Assembly (NCBI RefSeq): GCF_003473485.1
Contig: NC_053048.1
Span: forward strand, 28,144,755 to 28,208,754
Direction: 5' to 3'
Source of the DNA: Medicago truncatula
Taxonomy: Eukaryota > Streptophyta > Magnoliopsida > Fabales > Fabaceae
DNA: 64,000 nt
This document shows positions 47,156-57,820 of the stretch, in pieces (positions within the stretch are counted from its first letter, which is position 1; each line of letters starts with the position of its first letter). Under the pieces are notes generated by a model. The model saw only the letters and a program-made list of their open reading frames with translations, did no database searches and was not told the DNA's origin. A program made the position numbers and the translations under genes.

Positions 47156-47730
47156 ATTTCAGTTTACTGATTCAATTTGATTTCAGTAACTGGATTTAAT
47201 TTCAGAAATGTTTTGCTTGAAGCTTTTGTTTGTCATGACAATTGATTGGGATTTGGTGAGTTTGCAATTTGTTTCTCTGGATATTTAGAAACTATGGTAA
47301 AGTTGTGTTGCTGGGAGAATAACAAGGGGGAGTTGCAGGTGAATCTGCAAGGAAACGAAGATGAAGCCATGGGTATTTTGGTCTTTTCAAAAGTTATATC
47401 AGCTAATCAGTGACGTGGCACTGATTAATTGGATTGAGGGACTAATTTTTAAGTGATTAAATTTTGGGAGGGCAAATTGCTAGGATTAACAACGAATACA
47501 TGGACCATTTTTTAAATAACTTCTATTTGCAGGGAGGGATTAAACACATATTAAAACCTTATATATTTGTTCGATTCAATTTGATCGACGGAGGATGTGT
47601 ATGTTCATTTTTTCCAATCACCAGTTCCATATTGATGTTAATATTTAAGATTATTTTTGGTTACATAATATTTAAAATTTAATAACATCAACTACCACTG
47701 CTTCATACTAATTCATTTTATCATGAATTT

Positions 47731-48187
47731 GAAAAAAAAGATCCTAATAAGCTGTTTTGCATAAATAAGTTATTTTGAATAAGTTGTTTTGAAAAAAGAG
47801 ATTCTAATAAGTTGTTTAGCTTAAATAAGCTATTTTGAATAAGTTATTTTGAAAAAAGAGATCCTAATAAGCTGTTTTGCATAAATAAGCTATTTTGAAT
47901 ATAAAAAAGAGATCCTAATAAGTTTTTTTTGCATAAATAAGCAGGTTTGAATAAGTTATTTTGAAAAAAGAGATCTTAATAAGCTATTTTGCATAAATAA
48001 GTTGTTTTGAATAAAGTTATTTTGAAAAAAGAGATCCTAATAAGCCGTTTTGCATAAATAAGCTGTTTTGAATAAGTAGTTTTTTAAAAAGAGATCTTGA
48101 TAAGCTGTTTTGTATAAATAAGTTGTTTTTTAAAAAGAGATCCTAATAAGCCGTTTTGCATAAATAAGTTGTTTTGAATAAGTAGTG
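47731..48187. repeat. Minisatellite of eight ~60-bp units
   Basis: Units begin at about 47741, 47801, 47861, 47912, 47973, 48034, 48094 and 48140, so spacings are 60, 60, 51, 61, 61, 60 and 46. The core is GATCCTAATAAGCTGTTTTG followed by CATAAATAAGCTATTTTGAA and TAAGTTATTTTGAAAAAAGA. Each unit contains AATAAG(C/T)(T/C)(A/G)TTTT-type subrepeats. It lies upstream of unit 5. Confidence 0.9.
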
Positions 48188-48429
48188 CTCACATGTTTGA
48201 TCAAATGACCTATCGTATAATTTTAAAAATAATATAATCTTTCTTCTCATGGGTAATTACTTTTCAAAAATTCTCTTATTCGAAATCTCTTCTTATTGTG
48301 GCTCCCTTGCACATGTTTCATTCTTATTTCATTACTCCAATTAGCCCTTATTTGTGTGGCTCTTCCAAAACCTAATTGTCGTTTTGTTTTTCCTATATAC
48401 CAGTATATTGTGTGTTATATACTAAAACG

Positions 48430-48808
48430 TGATGCTTAGCCTGTCGAAAAACATGAATTAGGTATCTAATCCTAAGAAATTAGTAAACGCCAAGCAAGGA
48501 ATGAATAAAAGGAGAAGCCGCATGGAAACAAAGGAAGAGACATACAGTTAAATTAAAGAACAGTAAAAGCAAATATCCTTTTTCTGTGAATTTTACTTTT
48601 CTTGTCCAATGAGTAAAGTGATGGACATTATATGGTAGTGAAGATTGGGGATAAAACTAGATTAAAGTGAAGGTGTAATATTTTTTTAAGCACGCATATT
48701 TACTTATCTTGTTCATTAGGTAAAGTATTTTCTATATATAATACGCATTTTGATTTGTATTTTCATCAAGTTTGACAGATCAATTTCCCTCAACCATTAT
48801 CATATTGA
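48430..48808 (+). promoter_or_regulatory. Upstream region of DUF247 unit 5
   Basis: From GTGATGCTTAGCCTGTCG at about 48430 the block matches the sixth unit's upstream region from 63547. It includes GAACAGTAAAAGCAA, TTTTACTTTTCTTGTCC, the GAGTAAAGTGATGGACATTATAT block and CTTGTTCATTAGGTAAAG. A GAGGACAAG segment present in the other units is reduced here. Confidence 0.55.
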
Positions 48809-48835
48809 ATGAATGATGGCATCCGAAACTATTAA
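48809..48835 (+). other. Conserved overlapping upstream mini-ORF, unit 5
   Basis: Eight codons (MNDGIRNY) and a TAA overlap the main start at 48813/48816, as in the other units. Confidence 0.5.
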
Positions 48836-49594
48836 AGAAAAATTTGTGGAACTACAAAAATCAAAGCAAATATCCCAAAATTCAAGACCGAAGATACAAA
48901 GGGTGCTAAAGTCTCTCAGAAATAGAAAAAACTTTGAGAAGCATTACTCACCCAAGTGTGTGTCAATAGGTCCTATTCATCATCAGAACACAAATCTGAT
49001 ATTAGCAGAGTAGTACAAACTTATGTGGGCAGCAAAATACATAGAAAACACCGGACACATTCCAGAGGATCTACACAAAAAGATTGCTGATAACATTGAT
49101 GAACTGAAGGGTCATTTTGACGACGATGTTTTAGCTTCAACCAGATGGTCTCTTGCAGGCTTTCGTAGCCTTGAAGAAAAGCTGTCGTGGATGTTGTTCG
49201 TGGATGGATGTTCTTTGCTGTATATCTTGGAGAAAGCGGATCTTAATAAACCATGGCACATGAATATTAGGGTTGATCAACTGGTTCTTGTGATGATGGA
49301 TGTGCTTTTGTTGGAGAATCAACTTCCTTATCAAGTACTCAAGCTATTGTGGACAGATGAAGACGAGAGTGGATTGATAGAAAGCATGATGAATTTCGTC
49401 GACGGTCATCATTGGGCCACACCAGATGAGTCCCAGTCAAAGACACCCTTTCATCTTCTTGATCGTCGGCGTAATATCATCCTCATTACATCTACAACCA
49501 AGGTACAACAGAAATATTAGAGAAAAAATTAAAATTTGTCACTAAATTATTTGTCTTTAAAACTTAATGCAAAATTAATAAAATATTTTTCCTT

Positions 49595-50105
49595 TTTCCG
49601 TTTCTAAATTTCATCACTATTTCAACTTTTTTTGTATTAGTTAAAGTTTAACTATTATTAATTTTCAACTTTTTGAGAAATAAACTGACATAATTTCTAT
49701 TTTTGGTATATTATGAACATGTGCCCTTAGTGCACATGTTAGTATTTTTCATATTTTAATTACAAAGTGGAGGATAGTGATTAGAGAGGGGTGTGCATAT
49801 ATAATAGTGATTAGAGGGTTAAACTGAAATAAAATAATTAATACTACGTAGAAAAGATAAAATAACAATTGTTTTAAATTATTTTTTTCTTTGCAAAATG
49901 TGGTATTTTATTACTGTAAGACGAATGAAATTTTAAAATTTTATTGTTATAATCCAATCCATTTCTGTTTAAAACATAGATTAAAAACTATGAAGCTAAC
50001 AAAGAGAATTGGAGAATGAAGACGATATACATGAACATAAAAGATCTAAAAGCACTAGGAATAAGACTTAAGTCAAGCAAGATACGAAGGCCAAGAGACA
50101 TAAAT
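49595..50105 (+). repeat. Internal duplication of intron plus start of exon 2, unit 5
   Basis: The intron segment from TTTCCGTTTCTAAATTTCATCAC (49595) and the first ~127 bases of exon 2 (from AACATAG/ATTAAAAACTATGAAGC, 49980) are repeated in the following 50104-50800. The join falls inside RDI(D/N)F at AATTTCCGTTTC. There exon GATTTCTCCG and intron TTTTTCCGTTTC share short identity, suggesting unequal exchange. Confidence 0.75.
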
Positions 50106-50363
50106 TTCCGTTTCTAAATTTCATTACTATTTCAACCGTTCATTTTTTAGTTTAAGTTTACGTATCATTAATTTTCAACTTTTTGAGAAATAAATTGGCA
50201 TAATTTCTATTTTTGGTATTCTAACACGCGCCCTTAGCGTACATGTTAGTATTTTTCATATTTTAATTACAAAGTGGAGGATAGTGATTAGAGAGGGGTG
50301 TGCATAATATTGATGAGAGGGTTAAACTAAAATAAAATAATTAAGATTAAGTAGAAAAGATAA

Positions 50364-50538
50364 GGGAAATGTTAACGAGTGCCTTTGGGGCACTCTTTAA
50401 GCACTTCAAATGATAAGTTTTTAATAAATATTTGTGTATTGAATGTATTGGAAATTGTAATAGTTGACTTTTTAAAAGAATAATTACTAAATTGGAGATG
50501 CTTAAAGAATGCCCCGGAGGTATTCGTTAACAAGACTC
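50364..50538. mobile_element. 175-bp MITE in the intron of unit 5
   Basis: The ends GGGAAATGTTAACGAGTGCC and GGTATTCGTTAACAAGACTC are inverted. A perfect 9-bp duplication, AAAAGATAA, lies at 50355-50363 and 50539-50547. It belongs to the 34041-34675 family. Confidence 0.9.
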
Positions 50539-51257
50539 AAAAGATAAAATAACAATTGTTTTAAAATAATTTTTATTTGCAAAATGTGATATTTTTTTAC
50601 TGTAAGAGGAATGAAATTTTATTTTTTTGATCCAATCCGTTATTGTTTAAAACATAGATTAAAAACAATAAAGCTTACAAAGAGAAATGGAGTAAGAAGC
50701 GTTCAGATGAAAAGCTCAAGATGATATACTCGAACATAAAAGATCTAAAAGCATTAGGAATAAGACTTAAGTCAAGCAAGAGACGAAGGCCAAGAGACAT
50801 AGATTTCTCCGAAGGATGGTTCACTGCAGAACTAACTCTTCCCGAGATCGTTGTGGACAACATATCAGCCGCTACTTTCCTCAACCTGATAGCATATGAG
50901 ATGTGTCCAGATTTTGACAACGATTACGGAATTTGTTCTTTTGTATCTTTTATGGACTCACTTATCGACCATCCTGAAGATGTGAAGGAAATGAGATCAA
51001 AAGGGATTTCGCTCAATTCCCTTGGGAGTGATGAGGAAGTGGTTGAACTTTTCAATATCATAAGTACTGACTTGGTACCTAACACAGAAACATATTTTGA
51101 AGTTAAAGACAAAATGCTTGATCATTACTATAAATACAGGACTTGGATAGTGCGGGGTTATTACACTTACTTCAGGATTGCTGCATTTATCGCCCTTGCT
51201 CTTACTTTCATTCGGACAGTGTTTACAATTTACCCGGCTTTCAAAAAAGATGGTTAG

Positions 51258-52535
51258 TTATGACAATGTTGTTTTCGTTATGGAACTTCTCTATGGATTG
51301 TATACCTTCTTGAGTCTTGACAATGAGTATTTAAAAAATGCGGAGCATTTTATTTTTATTTTTTTGTGCTATGTATAAGAATTGAAACATGAACTTTCAT
51401 ATTTCAAGTTAATTTATTCAAATTATTATTCTCATAAACGATCTACGTGTTTCTATATTCTTGAGATTTTGTTGATTTTGTTTAGATGAGTTATTTAATC
51501 TTGTGTTTTATCGACATTGCAATAAGTGAATCCACGAAATGAGTTAATAAGACAAGTATATTATAGGGTATTCATTCATAAACATGGCAACACACAAAGT
51601 ATTCGTTACAAAATAAATAACCTAACAATAAAATACAATTATCACTATTTATGATAATGACAGACATGATGAATTATTTCTTCATCAACTTCAGCACTGT
51701 CTTTTCACATTTCATGTATGAAGTTGCACGTTTTTGTTTATTTGTTTTTTTTGTGGTGGTCGGGGTTTAAACCCGAAACTTTGTATATTTTATACATTAT
51801 CCTTATCAATTGAGTTATGCTCAAGAGAACTTATGTTTATTTGTTTATGTATTTTAGAAGTGCACGTAGATAGTAAAACCCAAGGAAAATTATCAATAAT
51901 TTTAGAGGTAAATTAAAAGAATATTAGTATTTGTGTAATTTGTAATATGTTTATTGAAAATTCATATAACTTAGAGGTAATAAAAAAGGAAATTGCTCAT
52001 ATTATAACCGGATTTTCTTTTGTTGTGATGATATAACCCGTAAATTATAAAATAAACTATTAATATATGTCTACAATATAAGATAAATAAATCCTAATAA
52101 TCTTTTAAGTTGAAAAATTATCAAGAGTGCGTGTTTAAAATGAAAAGGTTTAACACCCTAAATTGATTTTCTAGAATATCATTTAGAGTGTTATATCTAA
52201 TACCGGAAAACTGGAAATTTTTTGGTCGAAATACAAGGAAAATTAAAATTTGTCTTAATTACACAAGACAAGATGCAAATTATAGGGGATTATATGAAAC
52301 AAATTTCATCAATAATCAAAAGAAACTAAATAAACTACTACTTTAGTCCTCAACCTATAAGCTACTACAATCTTTATCTTCCTCACCTATTTATGTGTAA
52401 CCTTAAATACAAATAGTGTCAGGTGAGACTAACTTGTCTCAAGAATTTCTACTACACCATAAGTGGCCTCTAATCATGTTAAGCCTAAAATATACATTTT
52501 TTTTCCTTCACATAGTAGCATGCATGTTCAATAAA
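51258..52535. repeat. Segmental duplication after unit 5
   Basis: It is paralogous to 13258-14725 after unit 3 at high identity. It lacks the 172-bp MITE and contains a SINE at 51742-51828 (minus strand; T-run, GGTCGGGGTTTAAACCCG, TCAATTGAGTTATGCTCAAG). The homology stops abruptly at TTCAATAAA (52535), where the foldback nest begins. No gene is seen. Confidence 0.7.
51742..51828 (-). mobile_element. tRNA-derived SINE, uninterrupted copy
   Basis: The minus strand reads GAGCATAACTCAATTGATAAGG, then GTTTCGGGTTTAAACCCCGACC, then an A-run. It is the ortholog-like copy of the SINE split by the MITE at 13811-13982. Confidence 0.7.
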
Positions 52536-54664
52536 ATAAAAAGAGTTATCCTCTCTTGTTTAAGGGGTAATTACCCTATATGGTCACCATTTAAGTATAA
52601 TAATAGACAACATTAAATGTCATGATATCTATCAATCAAAATTTAATATACATAGATAACAGTAAATGTCAAATAAATGAATCAATTTTTTCTAAAAATA
52701 AAAGAGTTAATCTTAATCATTAGGCAACTTTTAATACTTTTAATTTTTATTTAATTATTTTAAGGTGTTCAATCTTAATTAATCTACACTACATGACTAT
52801 AACAAATAAAATTTTACATCAATTTTTTTTTATCTGGATGTCCTTAAATTCATCAATTACATTCATAAAATTTCTTCCATTCCAAAACCCCGAACTTGAG
52901 AAAAAAAAACATATCCTTCATTCAAACTTCTTCTTCTTTATTCTTCCCTATTGATCAATTCTTGTTTCTTTTTCATTCTTCTTTCCATTTTGATTGTTCA
53001 ATTTTGTCGTTCTAAACTGTCGTCGTTTCCAATTATAGTGAGAATTGTCGTTGTTTCTAGAACCGGTCTGTTATCGTGAGTTATTTTTTTATTTAAGCAG
53101 CCAATCAAATAAAATATACTAAAACGCATAGACCTGCCTCACTATCAACCAAAGCCTTAAAGTCCAAACAAAAGAACAAAAGCCTCGTGACATAACCATT
53201 TCAGCAGCAACTGAAAAAAAGAGCTAGTAAACTCCCACAACATCACAGCGGCAACACTTGCTAGCAGTCCTCAAAGTACAACGGATGACTTACTCAATTG
53301 TTATAATTAACTACTTCACAACCAAGAAAAATCAAATAAAAAAGAAAAATTAAGTCACCATACCTGACGTGGTTCTGGAAATAACGACAATTCTCACGAT
53401 ATTTAAAATCAAACGAACGATGATGATATTTCTCACGAAAATTAAAAAATGCTGTTGTAACGCCGTTATTTAATTATTTCTGATTTATTTAGAGTCTTTT
53501 ATATGATTTTAAATAACTATTGTTGATGTTGTGGTGTGATGTATTTTATTAAATGATTTATTTGATTATTTAATAGAATTATTTTAGAGTGATGGGGCTG
53601 TTTTAGAATTAAGGAGAATTAGAGGGAGTTAATGAATAAGTGGGAGGTTATGTTTTACTGAGTTATTAGAAAATAGAAACAAGAGTCAGAGAAACAGTTT
53701 TTCACGTAGAAAAAGAGTTTTGGGAGAAAAGCCAAGAGAAGCTAAAGAGCCAAGAAGAGGAGTCCGATTTCTGTCACTACAAGAAAACAACGTTTTAGAT
53801 TCGGCCAGAAACCCACTCTAACAACGCAAAATCCGACGCTAACACTGAATTAGCGTCGGTGTCGGAGGCAGGCTAAAAAATTCGAAGTTACTGGATAGAG
53901 TCGGCTTTTTTTGATCCGAGGCTACCATAGAGTCGGCTTAGCCGAGTTCAAAACCGACTATTCACTAGGCTGAGGCTATTAAATTCAAAATAAAAAAGTC
54001 AACAAAATCATTTAGAGTTAGCCCGTCCGACGCTATTTTTACAATTTAGAGTCGGCTACACTAACTCTAAAGTCAACTTTAAGTCAGTCCACCAATTTGG
54101 ATAGAGTTGGCCATCCGACTCTAGAGTCAACCAAAAGTCAACAAAATCTTAGAGTCAGTTGGGCTGACTCTAAGGTCAAATACAAAAAGTCAAGGTTATT
54201 TAGTAGAGTCCGTCTAACGGATGCTAAAGTTGAAATCATAAAATAGTCAAATAAACTTTTAGAGTCGGTTTCACCGACACTAGTTTTTTTTTTTTTTTTT
54301 TAAACATGTTCAGCAAAACATTTCATTATATAGTCTCTTTTGAAGAACAATACAGCAAATCTGCTAAATATTTCACTTTATATAATGTCTGCCAAATATT
54401 TCACTTTATATAATGTTTGCCTGTAATGTCGATAAACTAGTTAGCACATCAAGTGAACTACAAAAAGTAATATTGTGCTAACATAAGAAACACATTCAGT
54501 TTAACACTTAAACCACTGTTGCGATACTGCAAAAGAGCCTAAAACTACAAAATATCAAAGTTACGACCACAATAGCATGCTCATGTCATAACATATTACC
54601 AAAAAAATAAGCACGTTCAAAAAAAGTCGTTCTAGTACTAAAAACTAGTCTAAAACAACCAAAG

Positions 54665-55165
54665 TCAAGAGTCACTATGCAATGAATGGTCGTCCAAGTT
54701 GTCATCATAATGAGGATGTGAAGGAGGCTGGGTGGCACTACATGATCCGTTACCCGAACGACGGTCGCGCTCCATAACAAATTTTTTAAATTCAGCTATT
54801 ACAATCATCATTTGCTTGTTTAGGTCTATAGTCACTTGAGATTGAGCTAATGCATCATTAGCCTACTTCTCAGCTATAGCAGCCTTCTCGTCAGCTCTAA
54901 CTCTAGCTGCCCTCTCCGCCTCCAAAGACATCTCATACATGGAACCATGATGATCTTGAGATTTTTGAGTAAATGACGTGCACCCACGCCGAAGGTTGAC
55001 AGACAAGTCTGTTGTACCATAAACTCGACCACGAGTACGACCCCCTGCAGACTCGATCCACAACCTAAGCTTTGTTCCTCCATCAACCTCTTGCACACCA
55101 TCTCCAGCTGTTTCATCAATCTGAGCTTGTATTGTACTCAATAAACAAGTCAAACAAACAAACAA
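54665..55165 (-). pseudogene. C-terminal fragment of a CACTA (Ptta/En/Spm) transposase
   Basis: The minus-strand frame gives TIQAQIDETAGDGVQEVDGG, LRLWIESAGGRTRGRVYG, SMYEMSLEAERAARVRAD and a coiled-coil-like end. After a TAG it continues in frame with ALAQSQVTIDLNKQM to a TGA at 54667-54665. This matches the C-terminal end of plant En/Spm ORF proteins (Transposase_24 type). The catalytic part is missing. Confidence 0.7.
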
Positions 55166-56061
55166 ATAAACAAAGCAGCGTGATAGTGTTATTGTTCTTT
55201 GATTTTATTGTGTTATTGTTCATTTCATTCCATTAAAAGCATCCATTTGAAGAATATCATATTCAATAGTTAAACCAATATCTCATGAATATTCAAAACA
55301 AATAATGGTTTTAGATGATTTAAAACCAAATCAAAAACTCTTTTGGAATGTAAAATCACGTTTCTCTAATTCACATGTATCAATCTTTTGATATCTACTA
55401 AACAGACATGTATCAATTTTCTAATTCCTAACTTCTAGATCTAAAAGGAATCGCTACTTTCTAAAAGAAAAACACCACTTTTCATTCCAAATACATATGT
55501 ATCACATTTATAATCCCTAAATTCCAGATCAAAAATAACATGATAAAATAAACAAATAAATATGAAATTAAATTCATAAATACATAGAGAAGTTAAAAAA
55601 AAGTGAATTGGAGGTACAAAGAAAATAAAAAAAAAAAAGGTATTTTGTAAAAAAAAAAGGTATAAAATGACGAAGAAGATGAAGAGAGCAGAACTTACAG
55701 AGCTGATGAGAAGCTACGGAGCTAGTGAGAAGCTAGTTATGGAGGAGCTGGTTGACAAATGAAGGGCATGGTGACTTAATCGATGAAGAGCATGGAGAGA
55801 AGCTAGTTAAGGAGGAGCTGTGAAAAATGAAGTGTTTTTTCTCTTTTTTGGTGGTGAGTGAAAAGTGAATATAGGAAGAGATAGATGAATCTGTGATAGG
55901 GTTAGATAGATGAGTGGTAGAGATATTTTGGTAAATGATTTAGTATAATTTTTTAGTGAGTAAGTGTTAAAAAAAAGAAGAGGGAAAAGATTTTGGGGGA
56001 AATTTTACTAAGTAAAAGGAGGGAGAAAAGTATGGGAAAAAATTTAGGGTAATAATTTTGT

Positions 56062-56376
56062 GGCAAAATTACACTATTAGTCCCTTAACTTAATTTCAGG
56101 TAACAGTTTGGTCTTTTATCTTTTTTTCATTTCAATTTGGTCCTTTTTGTCCATTTTCATATACATTTTCAAGCTTAAAATATAATATTCTTATGCAAAC
56201 ATAGACGAGAATCATACATTTGAAGACTGAAAGACCATAAGAAAATAAAATCATGAATTTTAAACTTAAAATTTCATATGAAAATGGACAAAAATGACCA
56301 AATTGAAATGAAAAAAAGATAAAGGACGAAATTGTTACCTGAAATTAAGTTAAGAGACTATAAATGTAATTTTGCC
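56062..56376. mobile_element. 315-bp MULE-type MITE inside the CACTA
   Basis: The ends GGCAAAATTACACTATTAGTC and AAATGTAATTTTGCC are inverted. A perfect 9-bp duplication, TAATTTTGT, lies at 56053-56061 and 56377-56385. The arms contain AATTTCAGGTAACAGTTTGG and AATTGTTACCTGAAATT. Confidence 0.93.
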
Positions 56377-56454
56377 TAATTTTGTTGACTTGAATAAAAA
56401 AAGCATTATAATTATTTATATATAAAATAGGTAATAATAATTTTTTTTGACAAA

Positions 56455-56592
56455 GGTAATAATAATTTTATTGAATTAAATTTATACGTGGGACCTACTT
56501 GAGAAAAAATAGGTAATAATAATTTTATTGAATTAAATTTATACGTGGGACCTACTTGAGAAAAAATAGGTAATAATAATTTTATTAAATTA
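56455..56592. repeat. 57-bp tandem repeat, 2.4 copies
   Basis: The unit begins GGTAATAATAATTTTATTG and ends CCTACTTGAGAAAAAATA. Copies lie at 56455-56511 and 56512-56568, with a partial copy to about 56592. The copies are identical. Confidence 0.85.
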
Positions 56593-56701
56593 AATTTTTA
56601 TGAATAAAAATAACAGAGTCAGACGTGCCAACTCTAAATATGCTGGCAAAAGTTATTTGTGGGCCCCCTATCCTTTAGCCTCGGCTAGACCGACTCTAAA
56701 T

Positions 56702-57820
56702 TTATTAAAAAATAAAAGGAAATAAGATATTGTGTAGAGTGGGTTAGGCCGACTCTAAGCAGACGCTATTAGCGTCGGTGTCGGGGGCTGATGCTAAATT
56801 TCAACTCTAAAACCCAATTTTCTTGTAGTGTGTAGAGTTGTTCGTCGAAATTAAGGTAAGGGTGAGGCTAACATTCAGTAATCATAGTGTATAAATTCTG
56901 AATTTGTGATTTAACATGTTGTGGTTCTTAGTTTGGATAATTGGGAATTAGGTTTTGAGAATTGTAATTAGTTGTTAATTAAATAGAAAATCCATAGTAT
57001 TTGTGTACAGATGGTGTTCTGATTATAGGTTATTCATAGTCTAATGTTCCAATCAGTTTTGGGGTTGGGTTAATGAAAATTGGGATTTTATGTTTGAAAA
57101 GTTGGTGTCCAACGTTTTGCAAATAAGAGATCATGTGAGTTTTGGGAAATCGATTTTGGTTGGTTGAAACTTGAATTTTTTTTCGGTAGATTATGATAGA
57201 GCTAAGTCTCAGGAGCGTTTAGGCGAAAACGGCATCGAAAACGGGTTAACGGTTTGGTTTTTATTAAAAAATAAAAGGAAATAAGATATTGTGTAGAGTG
57301 GGTTAGGCCGACTCTAAGCAGACGCTATTAGCGTCGGTGTCGGGGGCCGATGCTAAATTTCAACTCTAAAACCCAATTTTCTTGTAGTGTGTAGAGTTGT
57401 TCGTCGAAATTAAGGTAAGGGTGAGGCTAACATTCAGTAATCATAGTGTATAAATTCTGAATTTGTGATTTAACATGTTGTGGTTCTTAGTTTGGATAAT
57501 TGGGAATTAGGTTTTGAGAATTGTAATTAGTTGTTAATTAAATAGAAAATCCATAGTATTTGTGTACAGATGGTGTTCTGATTATAGGTTATTCATAGTC
57601 TAATGTTCCAATCAGTTTTGGGGTTGGGTTAATGAAAATTGGGATTTTATGTTTGAAAAGTTGGTGTCCAACGTTTTGCAAATAAGAGATCATGTGAGTT
57701 TTGGGAAATCGATTTTGGTTGGTTGAAACTTGAATTTTTTTTTCGGTAGATTATGATAGAGCTAAGTCTCAGGAGCGTTTAGGCGAAAACGGCATCGAAA
57801 ACGGGTTAACGGTTTGGTTT
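56702..57820. repeat. Recent ~560-bp tandem duplication across a CACTA/LTR junction
   Basis: 56702-57260 is repeated at 57261-57820 with only about two differences (GGGGGCTGATG against GGGGGCCGATG, and one T in a T-run). Each copy contains the last ~128 bases of the CACTA element, the TGT junction and the adjoining LTR sequence up to GGGTTAACGGTTTGG. Confidence 0.93.

Larger units (their letters stand above)
45985..47558. mobile_element. Pack-MULE with two host-gene fragments
   Basis: It starts GACTTTAATATGTGTTTAG. Its right end, read inward, is GGTTTTAATATGTGTTTAATC. The perfect 9-bp duplication TTATATATT lies at 45976-45984 and 47559-47567. The arms share AAATAGAAGT, GGGAGGGCAAATT-type and CAGTGACGTGGCA segments over about 170 bases. 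Inside are a plus-strand exon-like piece (about 46450-46575), a minus-strand coding piece (about 46795-47155) and a long (TA)n tract. No transposase is present. Confidence 0.88.
48813..51257 (+). pseudogene. DUF247 unit 5, one nonsense codon
   Basis: Exon 1 (48813-49502) is DUF247 throughout, but codon 67 is TAG (49011-49013, LAE-stop-YKL) where intact units have AAG in GEKYKL. The frame resumes unchanged after it and ends at CCAAG/GTACAA. Exon 2 (50658-51257, acceptor AACATAG/ATTAAA) is fully open and ends with the usual hydrophobic helix and FKKDG. Without the TAG the product would be 429 residues. The 1155-base intron contains a partial second copy of exon 2 (49980-50106) and a MITE. Splicing to the partial copy would stop translation soon after. 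A single stop and clean exons suggest recent inactivation; sequencing error or readthrough cannot be excluded. Confidence 0.85.
53775..56830. mobile_element. CACTA element, 3.06 kb, defective
   Basis: It starts CACTACAAGAAAAC and ends TTTTCTTGTAGTG, with the 3-bp duplication TGT on both sides (53772-53774 and 56831-56833). Subterminal regions are filled with GAGTCGGCT/GCCGACTCTAA and GCGTCGGTGTCGG repeats in both orientations (53788-54290 and 56615-56790). It contains a piece of transposase on the minus strand and a MITE, and so cannot move by itself. Confidence 0.93.

Noticed and set aside
47731..48187. Regularly spaced repeats as a possible CRISPR-like array
   Set aside because: The units are contiguous, with no unique spacers, and the genome is a plant's. 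It is a minisatellite.
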